A model generated the notes under the pieces. The model was not told the DNA's origin. It made no database searches and worked only from the letters and a program-made list of their open reading frames with translations. Positions 45,202-56,308 of a DNA stretch of 64,000 bases are shown piece after piece. Source of the DNA: Sphingomonas sp. PAMC 26621 (lineage in GTDB: Bacteria > Pseudomonadota > Alphaproteobacteria > Sphingomonadales > Sphingomonadaceae); the NCBI RefSeq assembly GCF_000251145.1, contig NZ_AIDW01000015.1, positions 236,462 to 300,461 of the forward strand. The letters run 5' to 3'. The stretch's first letter is position 1; each line of letters starts with the position of its first letter. Position numbers and translations under genes: made by a program.

Positions 45202-46638
45202 ATGACGTCACTTCGGACGGCAGCGGTTTCGCGTGCCATGGCAGCCTGCTGCCTCATCAGTATCGCAACGTTCGGGGGCGCCTCCGTTGCGGCGCAATCG
45301 CTGCCAGCATCGCCCGCCTCCTCGACCGAGAAGCCGGGCAAGGAGGAAACTGCCCCCAAGAAGGACGAGACCGGCCTGCTCGTCACCGCGTCGATCCGCG
45401 CGCGGTACGAGACGGTCGACGGTCGGCCGCGGCCGGGGTTCGCGACGTCCGAGGATGCGTTCCTCGTTCGTACCGGGGTCGCGGTGGAATATGGCCCGGG
45501 GCCGCTCGCGATCGGCGGCGAACTGGTCGACAGCCGCGCCTATGACATTGGCGGCGGGTCGCAGATCACCAATAGCGACGTCAACGCGCTCGAACTGCCG
45601 CAGGCTTATTTCAAGCTGCGGCTCGATCACGGGGTGGGGCCGGTCGGCAAGGTCGCGATCGAGGGCGGGCGGTTCCTGCTCAACCTTGGCTCCGGGCGGC
45701 TTGTGGCGACGGACGAATATCGCAACACCGTCAACGGTTTTACCGGCCTGCGGGTGGATCTCGGACCGGCGCGCAATACCGATGTCACGCTATTCTATGT
45801 CCTGCCGCAGGAACGCCTGCCCGACGACCAGGCCGATATCCGCCGCAACGTCGTCCGCTTCGATCGCGAGACGTTCGACGAGGTGTTCTTCGGGGTCGAT
45901 CTGCGGCGGGCCAAGGTGCTGGGGCAGGGGCAGCTCGAACTGGCCTATTACCGTCTCGCGGAGCATGATTCCCCCGGCCGGACGACTGCCGACCGTCGGC
46001 TCCATACGCTGGACGGACGGCTCTCGCGCGAGCCGAAGGCCGGGACGTATGACTATGATGTCGAGACGATTTATCAGTTCGGTCGGGCAAGCGATTCGAC
46101 GATGGCGACAGCCGTCACCAAAGACGTTTCCGCAGGCTTCGTCCACGCCGCGGCGGGCTACAGCTTCGGCGGGCCGCTCAAGCCGCGGATCGGGCTGTTC
46201 TACGATTATGCCAGCGGCAACGGGCGCGACGGGACATATCATCGCTTCGACACGCTATATGGCAGCCGACGCGACGATCTTGGGCCCTCGGGCACCTACG
46301 CAGCGCTTGCCCGCGAGAACATCAGCGCGCCGGGAATCCGGTTCGAGGCGAAGCCTGGGAAGCGGTTCGAGGCGCTCGCGGACTATCGCGGTGTCTGGCT
46401 CGCGTCGCGCTACGACCGGTTCTACAATGTCATCGACAAGACCGGCGCGTCGGGGCGGTTCGGCGGACAGCAGGTCGAAGGCCGTCTGCGTTACTGGGTG
46501 ATCCCCGATCACCTTCGGCTCGAGAGCAATTTCGCGCTGTTGTTCAAGGGGCGTTTCCTGAAGGATGCGCCGCAGGCGATCGCGCGCGATCAGGGGACGG
46601 TCAAGTTCATCGAGACGAACCTGCAGGTCAGTTTCTAG
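45202..46638 (+). CDS. Alginate-export-type outer-membrane barrel
   Basis: About 478 residues from the ATG at 45202, placed after GGGGGAA. The signal peptide (MAACCLISIATFGGASVAAQ) is followed by a charged spacer, then a barrel with motifs of the AlgE-like family (RARYETVDGRPRPGFA, then AYDIGGGSQITNSDVNALE and RFLLNLGSGRLVATDEYRN). It ends with an aromatic terminal residue (NLQVSF). Members form monomeric pores in the outer membrane, often for anionic compounds. The GH3 gene begins 133 bases downstream in the same direction. Confidence 0.85.
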   Translation: MTSLRTAAVSRAMAACCLISIATFGGASVAAQSLPASPASSTEKPGKEETAPKKDETGLLVTASIRARYETVDGRPRPGFATSEDAFLVRTGVAVEYGPGPLAIGGELVDSRAYDIGGGSQITNSDVNALELPQAYFKLRLDHGVGPVGKVAIEGGRFLLNLGSGRLVATDEYRNTVNGFTGLRVDLGPARNTDVTLFYVLPQERLPDDQADIRRNVVRFDRETFDEVFFGVDLRRAKVLGQGQLELAYYRLAEHDSPGRTTADRRLHTLDGRLSREPKAGTYDYDVETIYQFGRASDSTMATAVTKDVSAGFVHAAAGYSFGGPLKPRIGLFYDYASGNGRDGTYHRFDTLYGSRRDDLGPSGTYAALARENISAPGIRFEAKPGKRFEALADYRGVWLASRYDRFYNVIDKTGASGRFGGQQVEGRLRYWVIPDHLRLESNFALLFKGRFLKDAPQAIARDQGTVKFIETNLQVSF

Positions 46639-46771
46639 ACACCCGCGGGTCACCCATCGATCTGCCTTGCGGGTATTTGTCTGATTTATCCGGGACGACT
46701 ACAGCCGTTCGCAAGTCCCGTCGCGATTGCGACGACTCGGGGACACGGTCCGCCGAACAGGAGAGAGATTG

Positions 46772-49033
46772 ATGACGTTTCGTGTCGTGGCCGTGCCGCT
46801 GCTGTTGATCGCCACCACCGCCACCGCCCAGGTCGCCGCACCACCGCCGCCCGCGAAGGTCGCGCCCGACGCCGGGATGCCCGCACTGCCGACATGGACC
46901 AAACCTGCGTTGCGCGGTGCGTGGAACGATACGAAGCGCACCCCGGACGCGCGCGCGAAGGCGCTGGTCGCGGCGATGACGCGTGAGGAAAAGCACGCGT
47001 TGGTCTTCGGCTATTTCGGCACGGACTTTCCCGTCTCGCTCTATATCGCCCCGAAGGAAGCGCTCGAAGGATCGGCTGGATATGTGCCGCCGATCGCGCG
47101 TCTTTGCATTCCGGCGCAGTTCCAGACCGATGCCGGGGTCGGCGTCGCGACCCAGGGCGGCGCGAAGAACAAGCGTGGGCGGACCGCGCTGCCGTCGGGT
47201 CTGGCGATCGCGGCAGGCTGGGACCTGTCCGTGGCGCGCGCAGGCGGCGCGATGATCGGCGACGAGGCGCGCCGTTCGGGCTTCAACGTGATGCTCGCAG
47301 GCGGCGTCAACCTGCTGCGCGAGCCGCGCAACGGGCGTAACTTCGAATATGGCGGCGAGGATCCGCTGCTGGCGGGAACGATCGTCGGCGAGCAGGTGAT
47401 CGGAATCCAGTCGAACCATGTCATCTCGACGATCAAGCATTATGCGATCAACGACCAGGAAACCGATCGCAATACCGGCAACTCGATCCTCGACCACAGC
47501 GCCGCGCGCGTATCGGACCTGCTCGCTTTCCAGTTCGCGATCGAACGCGCGACGCCCGGATCGATCATGTGCTCGTACAACCGCGTCGACGGGACGCACG
47601 CGTGCGAGAACAGTTGGCTGCTGACCGACGTTCTGCGCACCGACTGGGGGTTCAAGGGCTATGTGATGAGTGACTGGGGCGCGACGCACAGCACCGTCGC
47701 GGCGGTCACTGCCGGGCTCGACCAGGATTCGGGGTTTCCGTTCGACACCAAGCCGTTCTTCGGCGCGCCGCTGCGCGAAGCGCTTGCGCAGGGCACGGTG
47801 AAGCCGGCGCAACTCGACCTGATGTCGGAGCGCATCCTCCACGCGATGTTTGCGCAGGGGCTGTTCGAACATCCGCTGCAACAACAGGCGATCGACATGC
47901 CCGCGCATGCCGCGGTCAGCCGCAACGCGGCCGAGGCGGGGATCGTCCTGCTCAAGAACGAGCGTAACCTGCTCCCGCTCGTCGCGAAGGCGAAGCGGAT
48001 CGCGATCATCGGCGGGCATGCCGACAAGGGCGTTCTCGCGGGCGGCGGGTCGTCGCTGGTCTATCCGGCGGAGGGCAATGCCGTTCCCGGGATCGCGCCG
48101 ACGACGTGGCCGGGGCCGATCATGTACTATCCGTCGTCGCCGATGGAGGAAATCAAGCGCCAACTGCCGGGCGCGACCGTCCGTTTTGCCGATGGCAGCT
48201 ACCTCGCCGCCGCCGCCGCGCTGGCACGCGACAGCGACGTGGTGATCGTGTTCGGGACGCAATGGGCCGGTGAATCGTTCGACGTGCCGATGGCGCTCGA
48301 CGGGCAGCAGGACGCGCTGATCGATGCGGTCGCCTCGGCCAATCGCAACACCGCGGTCGTGCTCGAGACCGGCGGCCCGGTCGCGATGCCGTGGATCGAC
48401 AAGGTCGGCGCGGTGGTCGCCGCCTGGTATCCAGGCACCGCTGGCGGTGCCGCGATCGCCAACGTGCTGACGGGCAGGGTCAACCCATCGGGTCGCCTGC
48501 CGGTCACGTTCGCGCGGAGCGTGGATCAGTTGCCCGATCCGGCGGCCCCGCACAGCGGCGACGTCGTTTATCGCGAAGGCGCTGCGGTCGGCTACAAGTG
48601 GTTCGACAGCAAGGCGCTCAAACCGCTGTTCCCGTTCGGTTACGGACTGTCCTATTCGCGCTTCGACACGAGCGGGCTGCGCGCCAGCGTTGCCGACGGG
48701 ACGATCTCGGCGAGCTTTACGGTCCGCAACAGCGGCGCCGTCGCGGGGGCTACGGTCGGCCAGGTCTACATCGCGCCGGTCGCGGGCGGATGGGAGGCGC
48801 CCAAGCGGCTCGGCGGTTTCGCGAAGGTGTCGCTTGGGGCGGGTGCGAGCCAGTCCGTGTCCGTCACGGTCGATCCGAGGTTGCTGGCAACGTGGGACGA
48901 GGCCGGGCACCAGTGGCGCATCGCTGGCGGCAGCTACCGCGTGATGCTCGCGGATTCGGCGGTGGACGTGAAGCAGACGGTGACCGTGACCGTGCCCGCG
49001 CGGACGATGCCCGCGACGTGGCGCGCACGGTAA
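46772..49033 (+). CDS. Glycoside hydrolase family 3 (beta-glucosidase-like), secreted
   Basis: About 753 residues from the ATG with AGGAGAGAG upstream; signal FRVVAVPLLLIATTATAQ. The family-3 barrel includes GLAIAAGWDLSVARA, SNHVISTIKHYAINDQE, MCSYNRVDG and the nucleophile Asp in GYVMSDWGATHS. The alpha/beta sandwich (LKNERNLLPLVAKAKRIAII) and a fibronectin-like C-terminal domain (RKVF-type end is replaced by a short tail) complete the fold. It should remove beta-linked glucose or related sugars in the periplasm. A hairpin terminator follows. Confidence 0.9.
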   Translation: MTFRVVAVPLLLIATTATAQVAAPPPPAKVAPDAGMPALPTWTKPALRGAWNDTKRTPDARAKALVAAMTREEKHALVFGYFGTDFPVSLYIAPKEALEGSAGYVPPIARLCIPAQFQTDAGVGVATQGGAKNKRGRTALPSGLAIAAGWDLSVARAGGAMIGDEARRSGFNVMLAGGVNLLREPRNGRNFEYGGEDPLLAGTIVGEQVIGIQSNHVISTIKHYAINDQETDRNTGNSILDHSAARVSDLLAFQFAIERATPGSIMCSYNRVDGTHACENSWLLTDVLRTDWGFKGYVMSDWGATHSTVAAVTAGLDQDSGFPFDTKPFFGAPLREALAQGTVKPAQLDLMSERILHAMFAQGLFEHPLQQQAIDMPAHAAVSRNAAEAGIVLLKNERNLLPLVAKAKRIAIIGGHADKGVLAGGGSSLVYPAEGNAVPGIAPTTWPGPIMYYPSSPMEEIKRQLPGATVRFADGSYLAAAAALARDSDVVIVFGTQWAGESFDVPMALDGQQDALIDAVASANRNTAVVLETGGPVAMPWIDKVGAVVAAWYPGTAGGAAIANVLTGRVNPSGRLPVTFARSVDQLPDPAAPHSGDVVYREGAAVGYKWFDSKALKPLFPFGYGLSYSRFDTSGLRASVADGTISASFTVRNSGAVAGATVGQVYIAPVAGGWEAPKRLGGFAKVSLGAGASQSVSVTVDPRLLATWDEAGHQWRIAGGSYRVMLADSAVDVKQTVTVTVPARTMPATWRAR

Positions 49034-49072
49034 CGCGTCGAACATAATCCCGTCACTCCGGCGAGGGCCGGG

Positions 49073-49124
49073 GCCGGTTGGTGGTGGGTAGCGACATCGG
49101 ACGCACCCACCACCATCACCCGGC
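49073..49124. terminator. Bidirectional hairpin between convergent genes
   Basis: GCCGG-TTGGTGGTGGGT pairs with ACCCACCACCATCACCCGGC across a 14-base loop; nine central pairs are perfect. It stands between the GH3 gene and the convergent class II aldolase gene. There is no long T-run, so termination strength is uncertain. Confidence 0.5.
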
Positions 49125-49166
49125 CACTACGAGCTCAGCCTGCGCCGGATGGCCGGTCGACGAACG

Positions 49167-49928
49167 CTAGTTCCGCCACCCCGTGTCGATCTTGTCGACC
49201 AGCCGCACCATCGCGTCGAAATCGGCCTTGCCCGGGCCGCCGGGAATCTGGACCATGTGCAGGTCGCGCTGATGGACCGCGACGACCTCGGGCGAGACTT
49301 CCAGCGGCGTTCCCATGCTTGCGGTCGCGACCTGGATCTCGCAGGCGCGCTGCAGCGACCAATGCTTCAGGAACGCCTCGGGCAAGGTCCGGCCCATCAC
49401 GAGGATCCCGTGGTTCTTCAGCAACATCACTCGCTTGTTGCCGAGATGCTCGAGCAGCCGCGCCCCTTCCTCGTCGCGCACCGTCACGCCTTCGAAATCA
49501 TGGTACGCAATCTGCCCGGCGAAATTGCAGGCGTAGAAATTGGTCGGCCGCAGCCCGCCCTCGACCGAGCTCACCGCCATCCCGGCGGTCGTATGCGTGT
49601 GCATGATGCAATGCGCGTCGGGCAGGTGGCGGTGGAACAGCGCGTGCTGGACGAAGCCGGCGCGGTTGACGGGATAGGGGCTGTCGTCGAGCTTGTTGCC
49701 GTCGATGTCGATCTTGACGAGGCTGGACGCGGTCACTTCGCTGAAGTGCAGCCCGAACGGATTGATCAGGAACGCGCCGTCTTCCTCCGGCAGCTTGAGC
49801 GTGATGTGGTTGTAGATCATTTCCGACCAGCCAAGCATCGCGAACACGCGGTAGCAGGCGGCGAGTTGCTGGCGGGCTTCCCATTCGGCTTCGGTCATGG
49901 GCGCGGTGCGGACGGCGGCAGTGGCCAT
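49167..49928 (-). CDS. Class II aldolase/adducin-family protein
   Basis: This protein of about 253 residues starts at the ATG at 49928 behind AGGAG; an upstream extension is weak. It contains the zinc ligands HTH in IMHTHTTAGMAV and His in LLKNHGILVMG. The family includes fuculose-phosphate aldolase and sugar-acid enzymes; animal adducins are inactive relatives. Downstream of the CoA transferase gene by about 60 bases, it is probably in the same operon as the acyl-CoA genes, which suggests a keto or hydroxy-acid substrate. Confidence 0.82.
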   Translation of the reverse strand: MATAAVRTAPMTEAEWEARQQLAACYRVFAMLGWSEMIYNHITLKLPEEDGAFLINPFGLHFSEVTASSLVKIDIDGNKLDDSPYPVNRAGFVQHALFHRHLPDAHCIMHTHTTAGMAVSSVEGGLRPTNFYACNFAGQIAYHDFEGVTVRDEEGARLLEHLGNKRVMLLKNHGILVMGRTLPEAFLKHWSLQRACEIQVATASMGTPLEVSPEVVAVHQRDLHMVQIPGGPGKADFDAMVRLVDKIDTGWRN

Positions 49929-49986
49929 GGATCGTCTCCTGAGCTGACTTTTCGCGATTATCGCATGTTCGGTATGGTCGCGCAAT

Positions 49987-51104
49987 TCACAGGAGCGCGG
50001 CGATCTCGGCTTCAGTGAACCCCGCTTCGGTGAGAATTCCGACGCTATCCGAAGCTCCGGCCATGCGGGGCGACACCGTCTCGCTGGCGGAATAGCGTGG
50101 GGCTGGGGCGGGCTGGACGACGTCGCCCGCCGTCACGAAGGTTCCGCGGGCGACATTGTGCGGATGTGCGGCGGCCTCGTCGAACCCGAGCACCGGAGCG
50201 ACGCAAGCCTCATGTCCCGCAAACGCCGCCACCCATTCATCGCGCGGACGATCGCGGAACCGGGTCGCAAGCGCCTGCTTCAGGCGCGGCCAGGCCGAGG
50301 GAACGAACTGCGCATCCCACTCGGGCCCGTCGAGCGCCAGAACCCGACGAAGGGCCGCGTAAAATTGCGGCTCGATCGCGCCGACAGCGATCCATTTGCC
50401 GTCCGCGGTTTCGTAGGTGTCGTAAAAGGGCGCACCGCCGTCGAGCAGGTTGGTCCCGCGTTCGTCGCGCCACTGGCCCATCGCGCGGAACCCCCAGATC
50501 GTGCTCGCGAGCACCGCCGACCCGTCGGTCATCGCCGCATCGACGACCTGGCCTTCGCCCGTCGCCTTTGCATGCAGGATCGCCGCGAGCATTCCGAACG
50601 CGAGCATCATCCCACCACCGCCGAAATCCGCCGCAAGGTTGATCGGTGCGTTAGGTTTGCGCCCTGCTTCGCCGAGCGCATGGAGCGTTCCCGAGATCGC
50701 CAGATAATCGATGTCGTGCCCGGGTTCGTCGGCGAGCGGCCCGGTCTGCCCCCAGCCGGTCATGCGCCCATAGACGAGCCGCGGATTGTCCGCGAGCAAC
50801 AGGTCCGGACCAAGCCCGAGCCGCTCCATCACGCCCGGGCGATAGCCTTCGATCAGCCCGTCACAGGTCCCGGCAAGGCGGCGCACCGCGGCGACCGCTT
50901 CGGGCCGCTTGAGATCGAGCACGATCGTCCGCCGCGACCGGAGCAGCGGGTCGCGCGCTGGATCGGTCATGCCGCCACGCGACGGTCGCTCGACCCGGAT
51001 CACCTCCGCGCCATGGTCCGCCAGCATCATCCCGCAGAAGGGGCCGGGACCGATCCCCGCCATCTCGAGGATGCGTAATCCAGCGAGCGGCGGGGCGGTG
51101 TGCA

Positions 51105-51105
<1 letters not shown>
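49987..51105 (-). CDS. CaiB/BaiF-family CoA transferase, alpha-methylacyl-CoA racemase type
   Basis: A 372-residue protein beginning LAGLRILEMAGIGPGPFCGM, with VERPSRGGMTDPARD. The catalytic pair known from methylacyl-CoA racemase is matched by His in GHDIDYLAISG and Asp in NLAADFGGGGM. The enzyme would interconvert the 2-methyl epimers of branched acyl-CoA, needed before oxidation. Its ATG shares one base with the stop of the glutaryl-CoA-type dehydrogenase (TGATG), so they are co-translated. Confidence 0.9.
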
Positions 51106-52289
<1,184 letters not shown>

Positions 52290-52420
52290 AGGAAACTCCA
52301 GTATCAAAGTCTTAACCGCTTCCCCGGCGAAGGCCGGGGTCCGATAGCGGAACGATTGTTATCGAACGCCGCGCTCGCCGCTTCCGTCCAGCACATCTTC
52401 GCGGGGAATGAGAGGAGGGA
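52290..52420. repeat. Intergenic stretch with a REP-like half element
   Basis: Reads CCCCGGCGAAGGCCGGGG at about 52322-52339, a palindrome whose family recurs at 55117, 59013 and 60048. Here only one half-copy is evident. It separates the GCDH gene from the TetR gene. Confidence 0.6.
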
Positions 52421-53677
52421 TCACGTGTTCAACACCCGGTCATCGAATACTCCGAAGACGATGGTGGATGCATAATACGCGATCGCGCGGTCGCGGGGCA
52501 TGGTGCCCGCCCATTTGCGCATGTCGAACGCGGCATTCTGGAGCGCCATCAGCGCCTGCGCTGCGATCAGCGGGTCGACCGCCCGGATCGACCCTTCCGC
52601 GACGCCATCGCTGATCGTGCCGGCGTAGCGCCGCGCGATCCGGTTCGAGCGGTCGACCATCGCGCGCCGCGCATCGGCGGGAAGGCCCGACAGGGCCGTG
52701 GTCCGCAACAACGGCCCGCGTTCGGAAAACTGCACGTCGAGCAAGGTCGCGATCGTCCCCGACAGCCGCTCCCACTGCGGGCCGCCGCGTTCGTCGGCAA
52801 GCTGCTGCGCGTCGGCGATCATGTCGAGGCTGCGCTTGTAGCACGCCAGCACCAGATCGTCCTTGGCGTCGAGATGGTGGTAGAAGCTGCCCTTGGTGAC
52901 GTTAAGCTGCGACGCGATCCGCTGCACCGATGCGCCGCGATAGCCGAGTTCGTTGATCAGCCGCGTCGCCGCGAGCAGGAACGCCTCGCGCCCGGGCTCG
53001 GGTTCTTCATGCGCAAGGTCGATCAGCTTGGGCGACCAGCTGCCCCCTTCTGCCGCGATACCGTGCGCGAACACGTCCATCAGCCGTTCCTCGACGCGGG
53101 CATATTGGTCGGGTTCATAGCGCACCAGCCACACCGGCAGCCAGAAGGTGTTTTCTAGCAGCACGTGCGCGCGCGCGCCGAACAGGTCGGTCTGCGCGCG
53201 GTTTGTCGGGTTGCCCCACAGGCTTCGCGTCTTTCGGAACACCTCGCGCCAGCCGCTCATCAAGCGCCCGAGAACGGGTTCCTCCATCGCGCGGAGGTCG
53301 GAGAGCACCGCGAAAGCAGTCTCCTCGCCCCGCTGGATCGCGGCGAGCCGGTCGAAATTGAGCGCGAGATAGTGCGCGACACGCTCGCGCGGGGTCGCGA
53401 GTTCCAGCGATTCGTCGAGCATCGCCTGAAGCCGTTCGAGCGTCTGCTCGAAACAGGCAGCGGCCAGATCTTCCTTGCGTTTGAAATAGTAAGTCACGCT
53501 GGTGGTGTTCAGCCCGACCCGGCGCGCAACATCGGCGAACGTCATGCCCTTGGCGCTCTGCTCGTTGATCGCCTCCGCGGCTGCCGCTAGGATCGCATCG
53601 CGCTTGGCGCGGAATCGTTTGGTGCTCGTACCCGGATCCGTCGGATCTGCGGGCCCTGCAGTTGCTGTTTCCTCCAT
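52421..53677 (-). CDS. Double-module TetR regulator (two TetR units in one chain)
   Basis: A 418-residue protein, twice the usual TetR size. Module 1 has a helix-turn-helix near residues 24-75 (GMTFADVARRVGLNTTSV, then YYFKRKEDLAAACFEQT). Module 2 has a second one near residues 231-285 (YRGASVQRIASQLNVTKGS, then FYHHLDAKDDLVL). Each is followed by a helical ligand-type domain. Two DNA-reading units in one chain could bind two adjacent sites as an intramolecular dimer. It faces the acyl-CoA dehydrogenase operon to its right and lies near the one to its left, so both may be controlled by acyl-CoA ligands. Confidence 0.85.
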   Translation of the reverse strand: MEETATAGPADPTDPGTSTKRFRAKRDAILAAAAEAINEQSAKGMTFADVARRVGLNTTSVTYYFKRKEDLAAACFEQTLERLQAMLDESLELATPRERVAHYLALNFDRLAAIQRGEETAFAVLSDLRAMEEPVLGRLMSGWREVFRKTRSLWGNPTNRAQTDLFGARAHVLLENTFWLPVWLVRYEPDQYARVEERLMDVFAHGIAAEGGSWSPKLIDLAHEEPEPGREAFLLAATRLINELGYRGASVQRIASQLNVTKGSFYHHLDAKDDLVLACYKRSLDMIADAQQLADERGGPQWERLSGTIATLLDVQFSERGPLLRTTALSGLPADARRAMVDRSNRIARRYAGTISDGVAEGSIRAVDPLIAAQALMALQNAAFDMRKWAGTMPRDRAIAYYASTIVFGVFDDRVLNT

Positions 53678-53833
53678 GCCCGAAACTGTAACAGCATCTT
53701 TTAGAAGAAACAGTCATTTTTCGACTGACCCTGCACAGCGGTATTTTCGGGCGCAAACCGGCTTTACCGAAAACCCGGTACGGTATACCCAGCGCTCGTG
53801 AAGGCCTTCGACGGGCCCCCTTGGAGAGATGCG
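53678..53833. promoter_or_regulatory. Divergent control region with inverted motifs
   Basis: Between the TetR and acyl-CoA dehydrogenase genes. Candidate operator pieces are CAGTC-N7-GACTG at 53711-53727, and TACCG with CGGTA arms around 53765-53785 (TACCGAAAACCCGG). The regulator has two DNA-binding units, so more than one half-site pair would fit. These are visual candidates only. Confidence 0.4.
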
Positions 53834-55111
53834 ATGGACTTCAGCTTCACCGAACGCGAAACCTATTTCCGGGACCGCGTGAAGTCGTTCATCGACGAAC
53901 AGATACGCCCGCGCCAGGCGGAATATGACGCGCAGGCGCACGAAGGCGAGCGGTGGAAGGTCATTCCGGTCATCGAGGAGATGAAAGAAAAAACCAAGGC
54001 GGCGGGTCTGTGGAATTTCTTCATGCCGCCGCATTCGGGGCAGAACCACGTCGACGATACTTTCGTGTTCGAGGGCACGCAACTCAGCAATCTCGAATAT
54101 GCGTTATGTGCCGAGGAGATGGGCAGGGTCGGCTGGGCGAGCGAGTGTTTCAACTGCTCGGCACCCGATACGGGCAACATGGAGGTGTTTCACCGCTACG
54201 GTACGCTCGCACAAAAGGAGCAGTGGCTCCGTCCGCTGATGCATGGGGAGATCCGCTCCGCCTTCCTGATGACCGAACCGGCGGTGGCATCATCGGATGC
54301 GACCAATATCGAAACGTCGATCGTCCGCGATGGCGATGACTATGTGATCAACGGCACCAAATGGTGGTCGTCGGGCGTGGGTGATCCGCGTTGCAAGGTC
54401 GCGATCACGATGGGCAAGACCAACCCCGACGCCTCGCGCCACAGCCAGCAGAGCATGATCCTGGTGCCGATGGATGCTCCCGGCGTGACGATCAAGCGGA
54501 TGCTGTCGGTCTATGGCTATGACCACGCACCGCATGGCCACGGCGAAGTGGTGCTCGAGAACGTCCGCGTGCCGGCGGAGAATATCCTGCTGGGCGAAGG
54601 CCGCGGCTTCGAGATCGCGCAGGGGCGGCTCGGGCCGGGGCGGATCCATCACTGCATGCGTACGATCGGCGTCGCCGAGACCGGGATCGAGGCGATGGCC
54701 AAGCGTCTCCTCAGCCGTGTCGCGTTCGGCAAGCGGATTGCGGACCAGTCGGTGTGGGAGCAACGGATCGCCAAGGCGCGGATCGACATCGAGATGACGC
54801 GGCTGTTGTGCCTCAAGGCCGCGGACATGATGGACAAGGCGGGAAACAAGTCCGCGCAGCTCGAGATCGCGATGATCAAGGTGCAGGCGCCCAACATGGC
54901 GCTGCAGATCCTCGACGACGCGGTCCAGGCGCATGGCGGCGGGGGCGTGTCGGGCGACTTCCATCTCGCGCATGACTGGGCGGCGATGCGGACGCTGCGC
55001 TTCGCGGATGGCCCGGACGAAGTCCACAACCGCGCGATCGCGCGCAACGAGTTCGGCAAATATGCCGAGCTGCCGGCGGCGGTCGCAGCGAAGGACGCGA
55101 TGCGGCGGTAA
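53834..55111 (+). CDS. Acyl-CoA dehydrogenase, ACAD10/11-like
   Basis: About 425 residues from the ATG after GGAGAG. It begins [18 protein letters not shown], then contains [18 protein letters not shown], the [17 protein letters not shown] segment and the end [15 protein letters not shown]; the Glu in GPDEVH is at the place of the catalytic base. The closest known group is the dehydrogenase domain of ACAD10/11. In that group an APH kinase phosphorylates 4-hydroxyacyl-CoA, and the dehydrogenase-like domain then forms an enoyl-CoA. Such a kinase gene is three genes downstream, supporting the same chemistry here. Confidence 0.88.
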   Translation: MDFSFTERETYFRDRVKSFIDEQIRPRQAEYDAQAHEGERWKVIPVIEEMKEKTKAAGLWNFFMPPHSGQNHVDDTFVFEGTQLSNLEYALCAEEMGRVGWASECFNCSAPDTGNMEVFHRYGTLAQKEQWLRPLMHGEIRSAFLMTEPAVASSDATNIETSIVRDGDDYVINGTKWWSSGVGDPRCKVAITMGKTNPDASRHSQQSMILVPMDAPGVTIKRMLSVYGYDHAPHGHGEVVLENVRVPAENILLGEGRGFEIAQGRLGPGRIHHCMRTIGVAETGIEAMAKRLLSRVAFGKRIADQSVWEQRIAKARIDIEMTRLLCLKAADMMDKAGNKSAQLEIAMIKVQAPNMALQILDDAVQAHGGGGVSGDFHLAHDWAAMRTLRFADGPDEVHNRAIARNEFGKYAELPAAVAAKDAMRR

Positions 55112-55116
55112 CACAC

Positions 55117-55205
55117 CCGTCACCCCGGCCCGGTGCCGGGGTCCACTCCTCCACCAGCGCATCCTGCAAGGTGCGCGGTGGACCCCGGCAAGAGGCCGGG
55201 GTGAC
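55117..55205. repeat. Paired REP-like element (CACCCCGGC family)
   Basis: GTCACCCCGGCCCGGTGCCGGGGTCCAC is answered at the other end by GTGGACCCCGGCAAGAGGCCGGGGTGAC, forming a large inverted pair around about 35 bases. It stands between the acyl-CoA dehydrogenase and alcohol dehydrogenase genes and could stall or stabilise the message. Similar pairs occur at 59013 and 60048. Confidence 0.75.
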
Positions 55206-55222
55206 GAAGAAAGCGAAGTGCG

Positions 55223-56308
55223 ATGAAAGCAGCCGTCCTCCACGCGCCCAACACCGATCTGGTGATCGAGGATATCCGCGTCGCCGATCCCGCCCCGCGC
55301 GAGGTGCTGATCCGCACCGTTGCGTGCGGCGTGTGCCGCTCCGACCTGCACTTCGTCGACGGCGCATTCCCGCATCCGATGCCGACGGTGCCCGGCCACG
55401 AAGCCGCCGGGATCGTCGAGGCGGTCGGCTCGGACGTGGCGCATCTCAAGGTCGGTGATCACGTCATCACCTTCTTCACGGTGTTCTGCGGCGCGTGCGA
55501 GATGTGCGTGACGGGGCGACCGTCGTTGTGCGTCGACCCGTCGACGCGTCGGCCGAAGGGCGCGCCGCCCCGGCTGAGCCTTGCCGACGGGACTCCGCTC
55601 GCGCCGTTCCTCAACCTGTCCGCATTCGCCGAGATGATGCTGGTGCACGAAAACGCCTGCGTCGCGATCGATAAGGCGATGCCGCTCGACCGTGCCGCCC
55701 TGCTTGGCTGCGCGGTCATCACGGGCGCGGGGTCGATCTTCAACGATAGCCGCCTCCGCCCCGGCGAAACCGTCGCGGTGATCGGCTGCGGCGGGATCGG
55801 GCTTGCCGCGATCAACGCTGCTAAGATCGCGGGCGCGGGGATGATCCTCGCGATCGATCCGGTTGCGGACAAGCGTGCGCTCGCCGAGAAGCTCGGCGCG
55901 ACGCATGTGTTCGACGCCGATGCGCCCGACCTTGCGAAGCAGGTCGCGGCGCTGACCGGGGGCGGGGTGCATTATGCGATCGAGGCGGTCGGGCGGTCCA
56001 ATACCGCCGAGCTTGCCTGGACGATTCTTCGCCGCGGCGGCACCGCGACGATCCTCGGGATGATCGCACCGGGCAACGACGTGAAGATCGCAGGACCGAC
56101 TTTTCTGACCGGCAAGAAGCTGCAAGGCTCGCTGCTCGGATCGACCCGCTTCCCGATCGACATGCCGCGGCTGGTGCGGCTCTATCTCGACGGCAAGCTT
56201 GACCTCGACACGATGGTGGCCGAACGTATCCGGCTGGAGGATATCAACGCCGCCTTTGCCAAGCTGCGGACCGGCGACACGGTACGCTCGGTGATCGAGT
56301 TCGCATGA
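55223..56308 (+). CDS. Zinc-dependent alcohol dehydrogenase (MDR family)
   Basis: A 361-residue medium-chain dehydrogenase. Catalytic zinc ligands: Cys in ACGVCRSDLHF and the GHE in VPGHEAAGIV. The structural zinc lobe is FCGACEMCVTGRPSLC (four Cys). The NAD motif GCGGIGLAAINAAKIAG lies near residue 190. Class III (formaldehyde/glutathione) relatives are the closest in pattern. Its TGA overlaps the kinase ATG (ATGA). It could oxidise a hydroxyl of the pathway substrate. Confidence 0.92.
   Translation: MKAAVLHAPNTDLVIEDIRVADPAPREVLIRTVACGVCRSDLHFVDGAFPHPMPTVPGHEAAGIVEAVGSDVAHLKVGDHVITFFTVFCGACEMCVTGRPSLCVDPSTRRPKGAPPRLSLADGTPLAPFLNLSAFAEMMLVHENACVAIDKAMPLDRAALLGCAVITGAGSIFNDSRLRPGETVAVIGCGGIGLAAINAAKIAGAGMILAIDPVADKRALAEKLGATHVFDADAPDLAKQVAALTGGGVHYAIEAVGRSNTAELAWTILRRGGTATILGMIAPGNDVKIAGPTFLTGKKLQGSLLGSTRFPIDMPRLVRLYLDGKLDLDTMVAERIRLEDINAAFAKLRTGDTVRSVIEFA

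Noticed and set aside
46628..49045. Very long reverse-strand open frame (about 800 codons) across the GH3 gene
   Set aside because: It is a GC-rich antisense shadow: the amino-acid run is almost all Arg, His, Ala and Gly without any domain, and the forward GH3 frame is clearly real.
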